Below, one piece after another: positions 46,560 to 60,699 of a stretch of DNA of 64,000 nt. The DNA is taken from NCBI GenBank assembly GCA_030407005.1, contig JAUDYN010000006.1, forward strand, positions 1,736,001-1,800,000, written 5' to 3'. The DNA is from Desarmillaria ectypa (lineage: Eukaryota; Basidiomycota; Agaricomycetes; Agaricales; Physalacriaceae). The notes beneath the pieces were generated by a model that saw nothing but the letters and a program-made list of their open reading frames with translations, was not told where the DNA came from and made no database searches. Each line of letters begins with the position of its first letter. Within the stretch, counting starts at the first letter, position 1. Both the position numbers and the translations under genes were made by a program.

Positions 46560-47385
46560 ATCTGGACACTGGTTTCAACCAAATCATCTCTTTGTTACCT
46601 GGTGCGCTTTCGCGCTTTCTCATAACAATTATGACTTTTTTGCTTGTCATACCTGCCGTGAATAAGCATATATACACACCTATCACCTTGCGGAGTGTCT
46701 ACGAGGCATTTCTACTTACAATATCTGACCTGAAGCAACTCACAGGCCTGAGGCAGTCCCCGCCTACTGGACGCCCAATGACTGCTCTCGTCACCCTGCT
46801 CTGTGGCACTCGACAACTGTGGTTGTACTTGTGCTCTGGATTTATCGACAATGGTCAAATCTGGACAAGCTCCGAATTTCCAAGGAAGCAGCGATATAGT
46901 CCGGTTTCTGATGGATATCTTGGGTGTCAAATGTATCCCTCTCGCAGACTTCACCGGGTTGTCTATTGGTGATCTTTGCCAAGCTTACTCCTATACTGAA
47001 TTGAGATGCGGCATCGCTGCAAGGTGCACGGCTCCAGGTCACTTTTCTTCCGATTTTCTTTTTATATTCCTGAACTGTACTTTGCTTCGTGTTTTAAAAG
47101 CGCCCTATTTTTCCGACACACCCGTCGCAGTTGAGATGCGTTGCAATATACATGCCAAACGCGAAGTTCCCAGACCTGTTGTTGGGTTTCTGTGCTGTAT
47201 GAATCCTCCGTCGTTGCAACGACGCTCCTTTACACTACGTAAGCGTATCATAAACGTCGGACGGGCCAAACACGGATCAGAGAGTGAACTAAGGGCGTAC
47301 TGCCATGTTTCTGAAGTCCGGGTGGATCCCTTGGCCTTTTACTCGGACTGCTTGTTTGTATGTGATCTTCGCGGTTCGTAACGAC
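46560..47385 (+). pseudogene. Membrane-protein family relic, copy D
   Basis: Scattered family blocks remain in several frames. FIDNGQIWTS matches SAFIDNGQNFWS of copy A, preceded by a hydrophobic run in the right place (MTALVTLLCGTRQLWLYLCS). About 420 bp later, RIINVGRAKHGSESELRAYC then HVSEVRVDPLAFYSDCLFVC matches the LTVGRA...YRNVIEVLVESSALYS block. The intervening exons and the start are not recoverable without frame jumps, so this is a decayed copy. Unlike copy G it still contains ordinary CpG. Confidence 0.65.
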
Positions 47386-47993
47386 TGGGTGAGGAAACAT
47401 CTTGACGCTTATACTTGAGTAAGTTCTGCTTTTCTCCGCAACATCTGATGGATCGCTATCATGATTCTATTATTTTAGTCGATGACAGACTTGCAGCACG
47501 CCGGTAGTTAGCGGTCCGGTGACCGTTGATGCCATGAGATGGCAAGCCACGTGTGAGCTAACCCTCGCTTTTGGTTCCCTACTACCTACAGCTATCGTTC
47601 CTGTTGTAACTATTGCAGTGGGAGGCTTGCTGAGTAGAAAATACTAAATTGTTAGCTACTAGAGCTCAAGACGAGCTCCTTAAATACTACAGAATGTATC
47701 TAGAATGTTCTACTAAAGTACATAATTATATCCTAGTATCGTGCCAAATTGATGGTACCGAAGGTTCGGGAATCTTCTGGCACATGCTTGAAGTTGCAAA
47801 TCCCAACAGTTCCCATAAAGAGCGCGACGATTCCAGTGACTCGAAAGGCCCCTTAATTTCCTTTTCGGGTACAGTGGTGACCATCAGCTTGCACGGATCT
47901 TTACGCCACGGGACGATGCTTCGAAGGGAAGCACATTGCTTTGACATCTGAAATATAAGGACCTTCCGTGAGAGTGCCAGTCCCAGCCAAAAA
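47386..47993. other. Intergenic DNA upstream of GMC oxidoreductase
   Basis: About 600 bp with no gene. It contains the promoter region of the following gene; no clear TATA box. Confidence 0.5.
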
Positions 47994-50035
<2,042 letters not shown>

Positions 50036-51097
50036 AAAGGCTGGAGCTCAATAATAATAACACTTTGAGGTTAATGTTGTAAGGGAATTCGTCAGGTTGG
50101 AATCCACGTCGATAAGATCTGGTGGATGCTTGTCTGAATGTCATTAGGGGAAGGCGCTGTGAATGACACTATCTCTCTTTATCGACGAACACGTCGTCTT
50201 TGAGAAACCCGGCATATGAGGTTAAAATAATCAACCTCAGGCTATAGCTCAAGTTCTTCGATGGTCAAGGTGTTTCTTGAATTGAAGTTATCGGGCATGT
50301 GCTAGTGATGATTGTCCTGACTCAGCTCAGGTCCTGTTAAGGATAAAAACCTACGAAACACAGTTCTCCCCGTGAAGACAGCCGATAAACCTGAAAGCAC
50401 CTGTGAAAACATGCGCATACTGCCTGCCGTAGGCTCCGGCATCATTTCCGTCTTGGTCACTGCAATCAAGCTGTTCAATTCTTGACCCCTCACCGCCGCT
50501 AGTAGTTATGGATGCCAACACGGCCATGGTTGCATCTACGGGTGTACCTGCAGACAATGGGGCGAACTTGAGGTCCTCGACTTTTTTCGTCATCGATTGT
50601 TCATGCCAGGTATCTGTCCAAAGAAAGTTCCATAGCACCCCAGTCGGTAGGTAACGCCTCCCCAGACCTGAAATTTCTAGACGAGGGTGTATTTAGCGTA
50701 ATTGAACTTTGAAGAAACAGAGGTAGAAGTATGGATGCTGGTGTTGGTATACACCGAGCCGGCAAGTCCCGGAACAAATCGCTGTCCATAAGTGGCAATC
50801 ACCGCCCATGCTGCAAGGCTCTAGGAAGGGTTATATTTGAGATGGGGAGAGAAGGGAAATACGGAAAATAAATGATATGCGAGCACTCGTTGCTTAGCCA
50901 AAAGTGGGAGAAGACTTAGTGAAAGGCCCGAAGGTTGAAGAATAATCAAAGTCTGCCAGAAAGAATATTGACGAGTCAGACTATGTAGTATGAATTTGAC
51001 CCTTGGTTTCGACGCCTGTTTCCCGATCCTTTGACTCATGTAGCATCTTCTGATGAATGTCGATGACCTCGCCGAGGTCGGTGACAATGCTCTGCGT
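50036..51097. other. Intergenic DNA
   Basis: About 1.06 kb between the GMC gene and a solo LTR. No recognisable gene; several short open frames on minus look like chance. Confidence 0.5.
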
Positions 51098-51102
51098 CAT
51101 AT

Positions 51103-51599
51103 TGTTAGGAATCCGGCTAATTTGACTAAGTACGATCCTGTAGTACTAGTTCAAGAACTATGCCGAAAGCGAATGTAGAATAATGGGTCCAGTTTTACCA
51201 AGAAGGCTCCGACCGAGAGTTTAGCAAGCGCTAGGCGTAGCTAAGAAGATCCGAAAAGCGCTTGGCGTAGTCGGTAAGCGAGATGTTCGGCAAGCGCTTG
51301 GCGTAACCGACCTCTTTCACTTAGGTTCACACTAGGTCGTGGAGTTCAAGAAGTAAAAATTAGATATCCTTTTGCATACTACGATACTCGAATATATATA
51401 TTGTACTTGAGTGAAGGTTCTGGAAGATGATAGTCACAAGAATATACTGGAAGAGTATCGAAGAAGGTAGAAGAAGAAGGAAAAAGAAAGAAAAAGAAAG
51501 AAAGGAGAAATAACGAAAATTATATAATTATTCGTGATAATTGGTACAGTAAGTGGTCGGTGACTGTTGACTAATGTTACCTGACTGACATCCATAACA
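51103..51599. mobile_element. Solo LTR of an LTR retrotransposon
   Basis: A 497-bp element that starts TGTTAGGAATCC and ends CATCCATAACA, giving TG...CA termini and a 5-bp terminal inverted repeat (TGTTA/TAACA). It is flanked on both sides by the same 5-bp sequence CATAT (51098-51102 and 51600-51604), the target-site duplication expected of LTR integration. No internal coding region is present, so the element was probably reduced to one LTR by recombination. It contains a TATATATAT stretch and a polypurine microsatellite (GAAAGAAAAAGAAAG). Copia or gypsy origin cannot be decided from the LTR alone. Confidence 0.88.
51226..51306 (+). repeat. Three short direct repeats inside the solo LTR
   Basis: AAGCGCTAGGCGTAG (51226-51240), AAGCGCTTGGCGTAG (51256-51270) and AAGCGCTTGGCGTAA (51292-51306), spaced 30 and 36 bp. 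They contain the palindrome AGCGCT and may be promoter or enhancer units of the LTR. Confidence 0.7.
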
Positions 51600-51765
51600 C
51601 ATATTTCCTGAGTGCTATGCATAGCGAAGGGAAGGAGTGATTGCAGAGGTTCAGATTTTGCCTAGTCTATCGAAAAATAGAGGACAAAGAAGAATTAATG
51701 CTATGATAAAATACGGTCCAAACTGGGTCAAAAGTCTCAACCTGACTGGTCATAACTCAGGAACA

Positions 51766-53035
51766 TCATTGCGTCTTTTCAACAACTACCACAAGCTCAT
51801 TCGACCACTCCGGTTGAGCTTCAATGTCCATTTCAAGGTGCGCGCTCTGCATGGTGGATTCTTGAAGGCTTGTTGCGCCAAGTTCCGAAGGTGTCCGGAA
51901 ATGAAGTGTCGACACCGTACTTTGATCAGAGTCATCGTTTGGCCGCGTATGTCCTGCTGCTGCCCGACCAACAAGGAGCGTTGGAGCAATTCCCTACACA
52001 AGGTGTTTCGTAAATGACAAGGTATCTAAGATCATGAACATACCTTCGCGATGCCCGCTATGGTATCAAGGTAATATTCCCCTAAATTGCTACGAATAGT
52101 GAAAGCCAACAATAGGACCAGTGATATCGAATATAGAGCTGAGGATTCAACCAGTACTTCAATAAAATGGTGATAAAATCTCAGTCGACCCTCTGTTCCA
52201 TGCCTAACCCCGGCAACAGTCACGATGCGATAAATGATGAGCAGGGTGCACCATAATGTCGTTGCCAGGATGAAGGACATGTAGGGCATAGGGAATACAT
52301 CGTTGATTACACCGAAGTAATCGTGATATATTACAATAATTTTCGACACTACAAAGAAGGTCGGATATATAAAGAGAGTAGATGAGATTGGGCACTTTAC
52401 TTACCAGTTGCTGAAATTAGGAAAAGTATTGGAAACAGAACAACAAGCCGGCGTCGTCCCCAAACCATCCAACAATACCAAATCTAGAGTCGAAATGATG
52501 ATAAGCCGATGAGAATAATTCTCAGTCCCTAGTCGCACACACCATATATAAGTCTGTGAGAATAGTACTCATAGCCGCTGCGATACCCATCTCCAAAAAG
52601 GTTGCTTGGTTCGTACCATTAAGCTTCAGATACATGGACGAAAAACTTTGCCCATTTTCAATGAATGAAGAGTGTATATATGACAAATAGGCAGCAAAAT
52701 TGACGGTAGTTAGAGCATGGAGGAGAATGATAACGACGACCAAGGCTCGTCGGATTGGCCAACATTTATTGATGATTGCGCCATTCATTTCAGCTTCGAT
52801 GTCGTAGTAGACATAAATGCTCATAGCTCACATATATTCCACAACGTAACAGCAAGAATGCCGGTGTATATTCCTGTCATCCGTCAACACCTACATGTCA
52901 AGGCACTGACTGTCGTTGCCCACCATGCAATAGTGCGTAGAGAATTGCCGAGTTCAGATTCGCGTCGAGATGTTGAAACATGTAAGCTTTGTTGTCTTCG
53001 GTAATATCTGACGGAATATCTGTCTGAGTCGCCAT
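51766..53035 (-). CDS. Multi-pass membrane protein of the repeated family, copy E
   Basis: The start at 53033-53035 gives MATQTDIPSDITEDNKAYMF followed by QHLDANLNSAILYALLHG, the segment that copy C has lost. Then IYTGILAVTLWNI, AIINKCWPIRRALVVVIILL, SYIHSSFIENGQSFSSMYLK, AAAMSTILTDLYM, IWYCWMVWGRR, IIVIYHDYFGVINDVFPMPY, ATTLWCTLLIIYRIVTVAGV, IEVLVESSALYSISLVLLLA and YYLDTIAGIAK. The last exon reads GIAPTLLVGRAAAGHTRPND, RTPSELGATSLQESTMQSAH and ends VVVVEKTQ, stop at 51766-51768. All introns keep frame and are canonical. The last exon differs completely from its near-twin copy C, marking the edge of the shared tract. Its 3' end lies 160 bp from the solo LTR. Confidence 0.78.
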
Positions 53036-53085
53036 AGGGGAAAACAAGAGCAACGAGGTAGTGGTTTATGAGAATAATGCATACC
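52000..53085 (-). repeat. Inverted duplication, right arm
   Basis: Reverse-complement partner of 44215-45290, described there. The two arms face each other around about 6.7 kb that holds copy D, the GMC oxidoreductase and the solo LTR. Confidence 0.85.
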
Positions 53086-53094
53086 AGATCCCCA

Positions 53095-53115
53095 TTATAT
53101 AGAGGGCACTAGAAG
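53095..53115 (-). promoter_or_regulatory. Core promoter of copy E, shared with copy F
   Basis: TATATA about 60 bp upstream of the start, inside the 18-bp plus-strand string TATAGAGGGCACTAGAAG. The same string lies at 57869-57886 in front of copy F at nearly the same distance, so the promoter was duplicated with the gene. Confidence 0.6.
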
Positions 53116-53753
53116 CCCTTCAATGTTGGAAAAGATGATCATGGCAACATCAAAACCAGAAAAATTTCACTTGAACTCCTTGAAGTGTCCTACGATGTTA
53201 TCGTAACCAACTGTGTCGGCGGCATGTAAGTGATCAACAAACGAGGCACTGCCGGCACCAGAGCTAAGACCGCGTGCATTGCGAGTATAAGTGCAGTCGG
53301 AGCACTGTATTCAACGAGTCTCTTTGCGGTACTACATCACGACATAAAGATGGAGATCAGTGTGGCCCCGAGAGAAATATCAGTGCAGCCTCCAAGGCTT
53401 TCGATTATAGATTGAAATCACGGATCGGATGAGAGCGTGTTAGCATCGTGGCGGAATTGAGACTTCCGGGCTGGAAAGATTTTAAGTCCAATTACAATGA
53501 TCTGTGTATACATGAAGTTTCAGTTTCAAACATGCGTAAATAAAATCACACAGACTACCATGGCCTCAAAGAATATCTGCCTCCCCCTTCTCCTCGGTAA
53601 TAGCAGTCGGTCGTAAATTGAAGATATGTTCAATGCTTTTCTCTTTTGTTCACGCTCTAGCACACACGGGCCAAGCACAGGGATGTGTCCGTGGGAACAC
53701 CTTCCCTGACCGCCATACTGTCGCCTTTACCAACACTTCGTCTCGCCCCGAAA

Positions 53754-53779
53754 GAGCGGTCTCTTGTTCGAGACCGCTC
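53754..53779. repeat. Perfect hairpin, 10-bp arms
   Basis: GAGCGGTCTC and GAGACCGCTC are exact reverse complements around a 6-nt loop. CGTCTC (53739-53744) and GAGACG (53785-53790) could extend the stem. No poly-T tract follows and no RNA family was recognised. Confidence 0.65.
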
Positions 53780-56305
53780 CCATAGAGACGTTGGGAGCGA
53801 AGGGTGGGAGGAGGAGGAGGAGGAATGGACATCCTGTAGAGCGGACAGAAGGGATGTTTTCCACTCCGTCTCTCCGTTCCCTGTCGTCGCGGTTCCTGCA
53901 TAACGTATTTCCCCCTGTATTCGCCATGTTACACATCCTGTGGTCCCTATGAACAACAGTCCATAGGATCGGCGATATTGTTGTGAACCATGGGCAGGGA
54001 CTGTTTGGAAATGAAGTGGTGGGACATCGCAGAGCGTAGTCCTGCTGGGCTCGGGGAAGGCTATTAAGACATCTGTTATTTGCTCTGAAGACATGACATG
54101 AAAACCATTAATTTCGGTCAGAAAAAGTAGTCAGTCCCGTCACAAAGTTCGTCCTTTCTGATTCTGAAAGCAACCACAATATGTGTGCCCAGCGGAATAT
54201 GAACCATCTTTCCACTATCATTGGCCAATTCCAACGACTCGTGCCACATATATACGACTGGCTTGACGTTGGGTAAAATAGCGAGCCATGGGACGATGAA
54301 GAAAGGTGGAAGATTAAAACATTCATTGGGGGAATAGGACATCATGGTACGACGTTGATATACTGGGCGAGCAGATGAGACGAATACGTGTATACAGCCT
54401 TCAAAGGACACAAGGACATGTATTGGTCATCTCTGTCTTCATTGAACAGATGTCCTGGATTTATCAGTTCGGAACACTGCATACATGCAGAGGGCTTAAC
54501 TTGCAACTCAAAAAAACCCTTTCATGACATTGTCTTCTTCCTTTGATACATGTCATGATGTTGATATCAAGATTCTGTCCAACGACGAGGTAGGTACCAT
54601 CTATTGAAGAGTCAGTCTGAACAATCCCTTGCGCATGGAAGTGCTGAATATTTGATGAGAAAATGCATCAAAACGAACATGGCTTGCTTACTGGGCAACC
54701 GGTTGCATCCCATTGTCCATGAAATTGATCTCGAAGCTCCGCGTTACCGTGGTATGTCATAGCGCGTAATGGCCCTCCATGCTACTGCTTCGCCAATTGT
54801 GCTGTATGGCTAGACCAGTAAACAGATGGACGATAAAACTACAGCAACACATCAGTCATGGGTCAATGTCTGCGGATGGTGGGATGAACAAAGCGACTTG
54901 ACATTTCCGGGCACATGTGCCACTGCGGCGCATATGCCGCTATCCTCCCTCTCCCATCGCTGCTGTCTCTCCGACTTTCTCTCTACCTCACCCCCTTCTT
55001 CATCATCGGTGGTTGCTCGGGGGGCGACAATACGTTATCTCGACACAAAAGATGGGTTCATCCCATACAGAAACCATGCTCCAAGGCATCAACAAGTCAG
55101 GGGCTGAGTGCGCTTTTATGTACTAGTCCATGAGGGGACGGAAGGTCCCGGATATCACGTTGATCGGAGGGGAGTGATAGTACTGAAATTTGGCTGAGGT
55201 CGCGCACCCACAGAACAGCGAGCTACTTGAGTCCCGAAAATATCAAGCTCAGAATGTAGAGGCTTTAAAATCGGTCGGAAGGGCTGGGGAATGTCGAAGT
55301 AAACGCTGGATATGGAGCAGTCAGCGTCACAACTTTACGGCATTCCTTTGCCAGAATCCAGGAGGCAGATGCCAAGATGCTAGTGAAAAACGGCATAAGT
55401 ACAGCAGAAAGGCATCTGACATATCTGTAAGAAGGAAGGAAGGTGAAGAGAATGTAAACACAGAAGCTCAAAAAAGCGTTACTTGTAACATCCGTGACTT
55501 GTAGAAACATAGACGTTGGTCCGAGCACACGAAGACAGCACTCATAAGGTCGGACTACTGTCAAAACGGCCGTCTGGGCGTCTCTGCATGCAAAATCGAG
55601 GATTGAATCGATTCGTCTGTTTTGCATTTATTATTACATAGTTGATCATTTCGACTCTTTATACTCACAATACACTGCCATTTCTATCCGGTCAGACTCG
55701 TATCACCTGTTCGTAGGCCCTCTCGGCTAATCAATATTCGGATTGTCCGTCAGAGTCAGCAATTGAAGTCGCAGAATAGTAACGCGCCAAAAATTGGAAG
55801 TGGAAACCGAAGAACAGCTATAAGTACTACATCTTTTATCTTCCACGCTATCATCCCAGAAGACTGTCAACAATGGCTTGCTTCCGTAACGAAGCAATGT
55901 TCAGACAGGTGTCTTTCATAGCTCGTTCAACGGGTATACTAACTTCAACTATAAGGGGTCTTGATGGTATTGCGTGCGGATAATCGAGGCTGAGGCTGAG
56001 GATCTACTCTATTGTGTAGCGAGTGAACTCATATTTATTAATATGATACAAACCGCACTACTTGAAACCCAATAAACGCAATGCAGCGATACAAGGGTTT
56101 CGGGGCTCCGAGTCTGTCGTATGTGGAAACGGCCCACAAATGTATGGTAAGATGTCAGGACTACAATAAGAGTAGGTAAACTATTGCGTTTACAAGTCTC
56201 GATAAGTCTCGATAATTACTGTGGATGGAAATAATCTCAAAAATAGGGGACAGTTTTGTATACTGCGCACCACGGGATGTTTTTGGTCTTTTTAACTCTA
56301 CATCT

Positions 56306-57808
56306 TCATCGACTCGGAGCTGCTGCCTCGTCCACCACGGTTGAACGGCAGATGACATCTTCAGAAGGAGGTAAACTGTCGTGAAGGGGCGAGCGATTCT
56401 TGAGGTGAGGCAAGGATGTCATGCTCTCCGGAGCAACATCGGCGTTTGGGTGGGCATGATCAGCCACAACAGAGACAGAGCGAAGTGTTGGAGAAGGTTC
56501 CTAAGAAGCGAAAATCTTGTTTCAGTTCGGGATGGAGAGGCGATAGAAGCAAATTAATTCACTCTGACAGAAATCTCGTGCTGAGCCTCGAGGTCACCAT
56601 CAAGCATTGGACTTGTCGGGTCATCTTCCTGGAAGCTCGCCCGACTGCGATCTTGCGACTGCGACATAATTGAAGCTGACGCCATCACGCTTCCTTGCCA
56701 GGAATCGTCTGGGCGAGCCCGGTGTCCGGTCGTGACGCGTGTTACAAGAAGCGTTGGAGCGACTCCCTACGCAAGGTGTTTGGTAAATGACAAGGTATCC
56801 AAGATCATGAACATACCTTCGCGATGCCCGCTATGGTATCAAGGTAATATGCCCCTAAATTGTTACGAATAGTGAAGGCCAGATATAGGATCAGAGATAT
56901 TGAGTAAAGAGCTGAGGATTCAACCAGTACTTCAATGAAACAGTGATAAAATCTCAGTCGACCCTCTGCTCCGCGGCCAATCCCAGCAACAATCAAAATG
57001 CGGTAAATAATGAGCAAAGTGCACCACAATGTGGTCACTAAGGTAAGAGTGGCATAGGGCACAAGGAATCCTCTGGGACTCCCATCGAGGTATTCAAGAT
57101 ACACCGCCATGATTTTTGATGCTACACAAAAAGTTGCGTGTTAATATAAAAAGAATAGACAGGATCAGACACCTTACTAGTAGCGGAAATTAGAGAAATT
57201 ATTGGAAGCAGTACAACAAGCCAGCGTCGTCCCCAAACCATCCAACAGCACCAAATCTATAGTCAAAACGATGGTGAGCTGATGTAGGTAATCCCCTGCA
57301 GAATCGCACACACCATATACAAGTCTGTGAGAATAGTACTCATGGACATGGTGATACCCCTCTCCCAATAGGCTGCTTGGGCAAATCTAAGGTTCAAATA
57401 TACGGTCCAAAAACTTTGCCCATGTTCGATGAATGCAGAGCGTATACATGACCAATTGGCACCAAAACCGAGAGTAATCAGAGCATGAAGAAGCATGATA
57501 ACAACAACCAAGCCTCGTCGGATGGGCCGGCGTTGGTTGATGACTGTGGCAATCACTTCAGCTGGAATGTTGTAGTGGAGATGCTCCTGGCTCACAGATA
57601 TTCCACAACGTGACGGAAATAATACCAGTGTATACACCTATGCCCCGCATTGATCAGCACTTACATATGAAAGTACAAAACCACGGGGCCCACCATACAA
57701 TAACGCATATAGGATCACTGAGTTCAGCTCAGCATCAAGATATTGAAAGAAAAAGGCTTTGTCGTCATCGGTTTGAAGATATGACGGAATATCTGCCTGA
57801 ATCGCCAT
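56306..57808 (-). CDS. Multi-pass membrane protein of the repeated family, copy F
   Basis: The start at 57806-57808 (MAIQADIPSYLQTDDDKAFF) is followed by QYLDAELNSVILYALLYG, VYTGIISVTLWNI, RGLVVVIMLLHALITLGFGA, SCIRSAFIEHGQSFWTVYLN, GITMSMSTILTDLYM, IWCCWMVWGRRWLVVLLPII, VPYATLTLVTTLWCTLLIIY, IEVLVESSALYSISLILYLA, YYLDTIAGIAK, GVAPTLLVTRVTTGHRARPD and SWQGSVMASASI. Reading straight on ends EISVRVN with a stop at 56554. A 62-nt intron (56501-56562) instead joins VR to EPSPTLRSVSVVADHAHPNA and 44 further codons, stop at 56306-56308. The same optional exon is found in copy C, so I extend the gene to 56306. Intact and probably functional; role unknown. Confidence 0.75.
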
Positions 57809-57866
57809 GGGGGAAAGCAAGAGTGATAGGGTAACGGTTTATGAGAATAGCATACCCCACTCCCAG

Positions 57867-57886
57867 TATATAGAGGGCACTAGAAG
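57867..57886 (-). promoter_or_regulatory. Core promoter of copy F
   Basis: TATATA at 57867-57872, 59 bp upstream of the start at 57808, followed on the plus strand by GAGGGCACTAGAAG exactly as in copy E. Confidence 0.6.
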
Positions 57887-59873
57887 TCCGTCGAAGTGGG
57901 AAAAGATGGTCACTGTGAGAAATCTTGAGTTCTATGACAACATCAAATCTGGAGAGCTTTGACGTTAGAAGTGTTCGGGGACCTCGGCGTCGCGACATAA
58001 AGACCAACGTTGGAGTAATACTGATCAACAACGGGGGCGCTGCCCGAAGCATGATTTCGTCCGAATTAAGAATGCGTGAGTCGTAGGTATAAGTATCGAT
58101 ACTAAGATAGCTGCGCAACTTCTAAAAATGTAGATCTCGGATCCATCCGTATCGCTGAACAGGCAAAAAATAAACCGAAACGAGAGCGATAGGCTGAGAG
58201 CGTCTGAGATTGATGTATCATCTTCGTAGTGAAACTTCCAAGTCAACGATATGATTAAAAGACAAGATGCTCAAACATGGCAAGTGAATAATCGCTGGTG
58301 TTGGTTACTGGTAAATAGGGCATCGGCGGGTCATGAAGAAGAGGAAATCGATGACGGGAGTAAGTAACATGATACATTTGAATTGCACTACTGGAAAACA
58401 TGAAGGTATTAGAGGGCTGCGATATGAGATAGTGAAACCAATACGAACCCAGAAAATCAACTTATCCCGCCCCACGCCCCCGTACCATTAATTAGGAGTG
58501 TTTACACTACCTCATTATTTCCTGGCGTCACAAGGGACGAAACAGCAGCACGAGGACACATTTCGATGCGAACGGTCTACGGCGCATGGCTGTCCGCAAC
58601 ATGTCCTTTCGGGGGTGAGCTCCTGGGAATAAATATTTCATATTTTCAGTAGGGAGAGAGCAAAATAAACTAGTTTACCCTAGCATCGTAAAACGAGGGA
58701 TCATCCTCCGATTAATGACAACAACTTTTTTCAGAAACTCGTAAGCGCCTTGATATTGAGTCCACTACGAGCCACCACATGACTGGGTTGCTGTATGAGT
58801 GACTTTCAATAGTGAAGAGCATGATCCCGCCTAAAAAAAGATCGTATCAGCATCAGCGAGGTACGGATTGGGATCGTACGAACTGCATCCGTCACACGCA
58901 GGCTGCGTCCACGCGGCACTAGATCAAGATGCAAAAAGATGAACAGAGTCCGGGAGGAGAATCAGCGGATCCTTCGTAGGAGATCCCAGCGAAACTTCCA
59001 AGTCTATCGATCATGAATCATTGCCCGTCTCTGATGGTAGGACCAGGACATAATTGTCCTAGTTTCATAGTGGGGGTTGAAAGGTATACGTCGGGAAGAA
59101 TATCTCTGCTTCTGTGCTATAGATAGTCTCGCAGTTTTTATGATGATGTGCGATACACTCATGCTAAGAACGGTTGCATTTTGTTCAACCTATTAACAGA
59201 CGTAAATTGAAATAAAAACGACTCTCATCATGGGCATGACGGCGTAAACATGTTGTGAACATATCAAGGACAACGTGCGGGGACACAGATCTTATGGACG
59301 CACCTTAACTTCAATAATGCTTCCGCTTGACCTCTTCATTAAGCTGTCTCTCTCCTGGACGTGAATAGTGCTGTGTCCTGATCCAGTCTTTCTGCCAGTG
59401 CGTAATTGTTCGTCGTCATTGATATCGGAGAGACGATGAAAAGACGAACTTACATGCGACCGAGTCTCTCAATATCCTGAGAAGGCAGAAGCAGAGACGC
59501 CCCCGCACATTCAGTCAACATGGCAAGCTGTCATGACGGTGTCCCAGCCAGTTGCATCATGCAGCGGTGCTGCTTGTAGTGACGAGGTGTTCTAACCTTC
59601 CATCAGGTAGTCCGATGAAGAAATGGGATTCGTAAGATTTCGCTTGATATCAGAGACCCAACACTTTCAAAGGCACCCTCGCAATCTGGCTTATCCTCGT
59701 TGTAACATTTACTTGGCAAAGCAATTGCAGAGAAGACGTCACACGGGATTGATGTTGTTAGATGAATCTTGTTAGAGGAGCCTGAGAACAAGAAGATACC
59801 ACGGATCGAGCGGTACATTGCATCTCCATGTTGTTTTCAGCCCAATAACTGTTGTGAAAAATGGGGGATGAAT
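57887..59873. other. Gene-poor stretch
   Basis: About 2 kb with no recognisable gene on either strand and normal CpG content. Confidence 0.5.
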
Positions 59874-60093
59874 AGATCAGTTTGTTCCCAGTTAGTACAT
59901 GCATGGTGTCAGGCCAATAGTATTGCGCTTGGCTGAGCTCTGCAAACGCATGCAGATGTACACTACTGTACCTACTTATATACTAAATGCTAATGTACTA
60001 GAATCTTCTACAAGTTTCCTAATATTTCTCTCTTAATCAGCAAATTCGGCATGATGCCAGATTGCCATCATCTTGGCTCAACTCTCAAATCCC
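59874..60093 (-). repeat. Dispersed repeat, right copy
   Basis: Reverse-complement match of 17730-17951. It ends about 80 bp before the CpG-depleted block begins but is not itself CpG-depleted (e.g. TTGCGCTTGGC and TTCGGC are kept). Confidence 0.75.
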
Positions 60094-60699
60094 AACAATA
60101 ACCTTTAAGGACCTTTAAACTATTACTTGAATCCGAAAGAGGGTTATTATTTGCTACAGTGTAGGAGCATCGAATAGATGGACAGTGATTCAAACAGTGT
60201 GCAGAAGTGGTAGTCTCAGTCTAGAGGGCAGCCCAAAACTCAGTAACACTTATGGATATGCTGATTCTGTGCATGAGTCAACACATACTTGTACTTGGCC
60301 TTCTCAGTCCTAGCAGTGACTTGCATGTATTTTCTCTTTCTTTCTCTATTCTTCTTGCTGATACTAGAATATAATAGAAAATTGTAGAATATTAATACTT
60401 GCTGAACAACTCATTGGATATGCCAAGCACTTTCTGACACCAATCTGAAGACTACCCTTAGTGCTTGTCTCCCATGATAGCTCCACACTGATAGGATTTT
60501 TATATCAGTAATAGCTTCATGCTTACCAGCTACTTTCTACAGTAATTGCTTTGTGCTTACTGACCCCTTTACCTTGCAAACCAGACCTCTCAGGTCTCCT
60601 CATGAACCCTTGCTGGAATCCATTCTATTGCCTAATGACATACATCTTTATAATACATTCCACTTTGATTTGATCATCCCCTCTCACCTCATGCTCTTA

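Larger units (their letters stand above)
53036..56305. other. Long gene-poor stretch
   Basis: About 3.3 kb. No recognisable gene; open frames of up to 145 codons around 53657-54411 and 54826-55627 resemble nothing known and overlap on both strands. It includes copy E's promoter (TATATA at 53095-53101) and a strong hairpin at 53754-53779. Confidence 0.5.

Noticed and set aside
51470..51510. Polypurine microsatellite as a retrotransposon polypurine tract
   Set aside because: It lies inside the solo LTR, not just outside one, so it cannot be the primer site; more likely a simple repeat.
53657..54094. 145-codon minus-strand frame, possible small gene
   Set aside because: Overlapping frames on the other strand are equally open over the same GC-rich, low-complexity patch; no recognisable domain.
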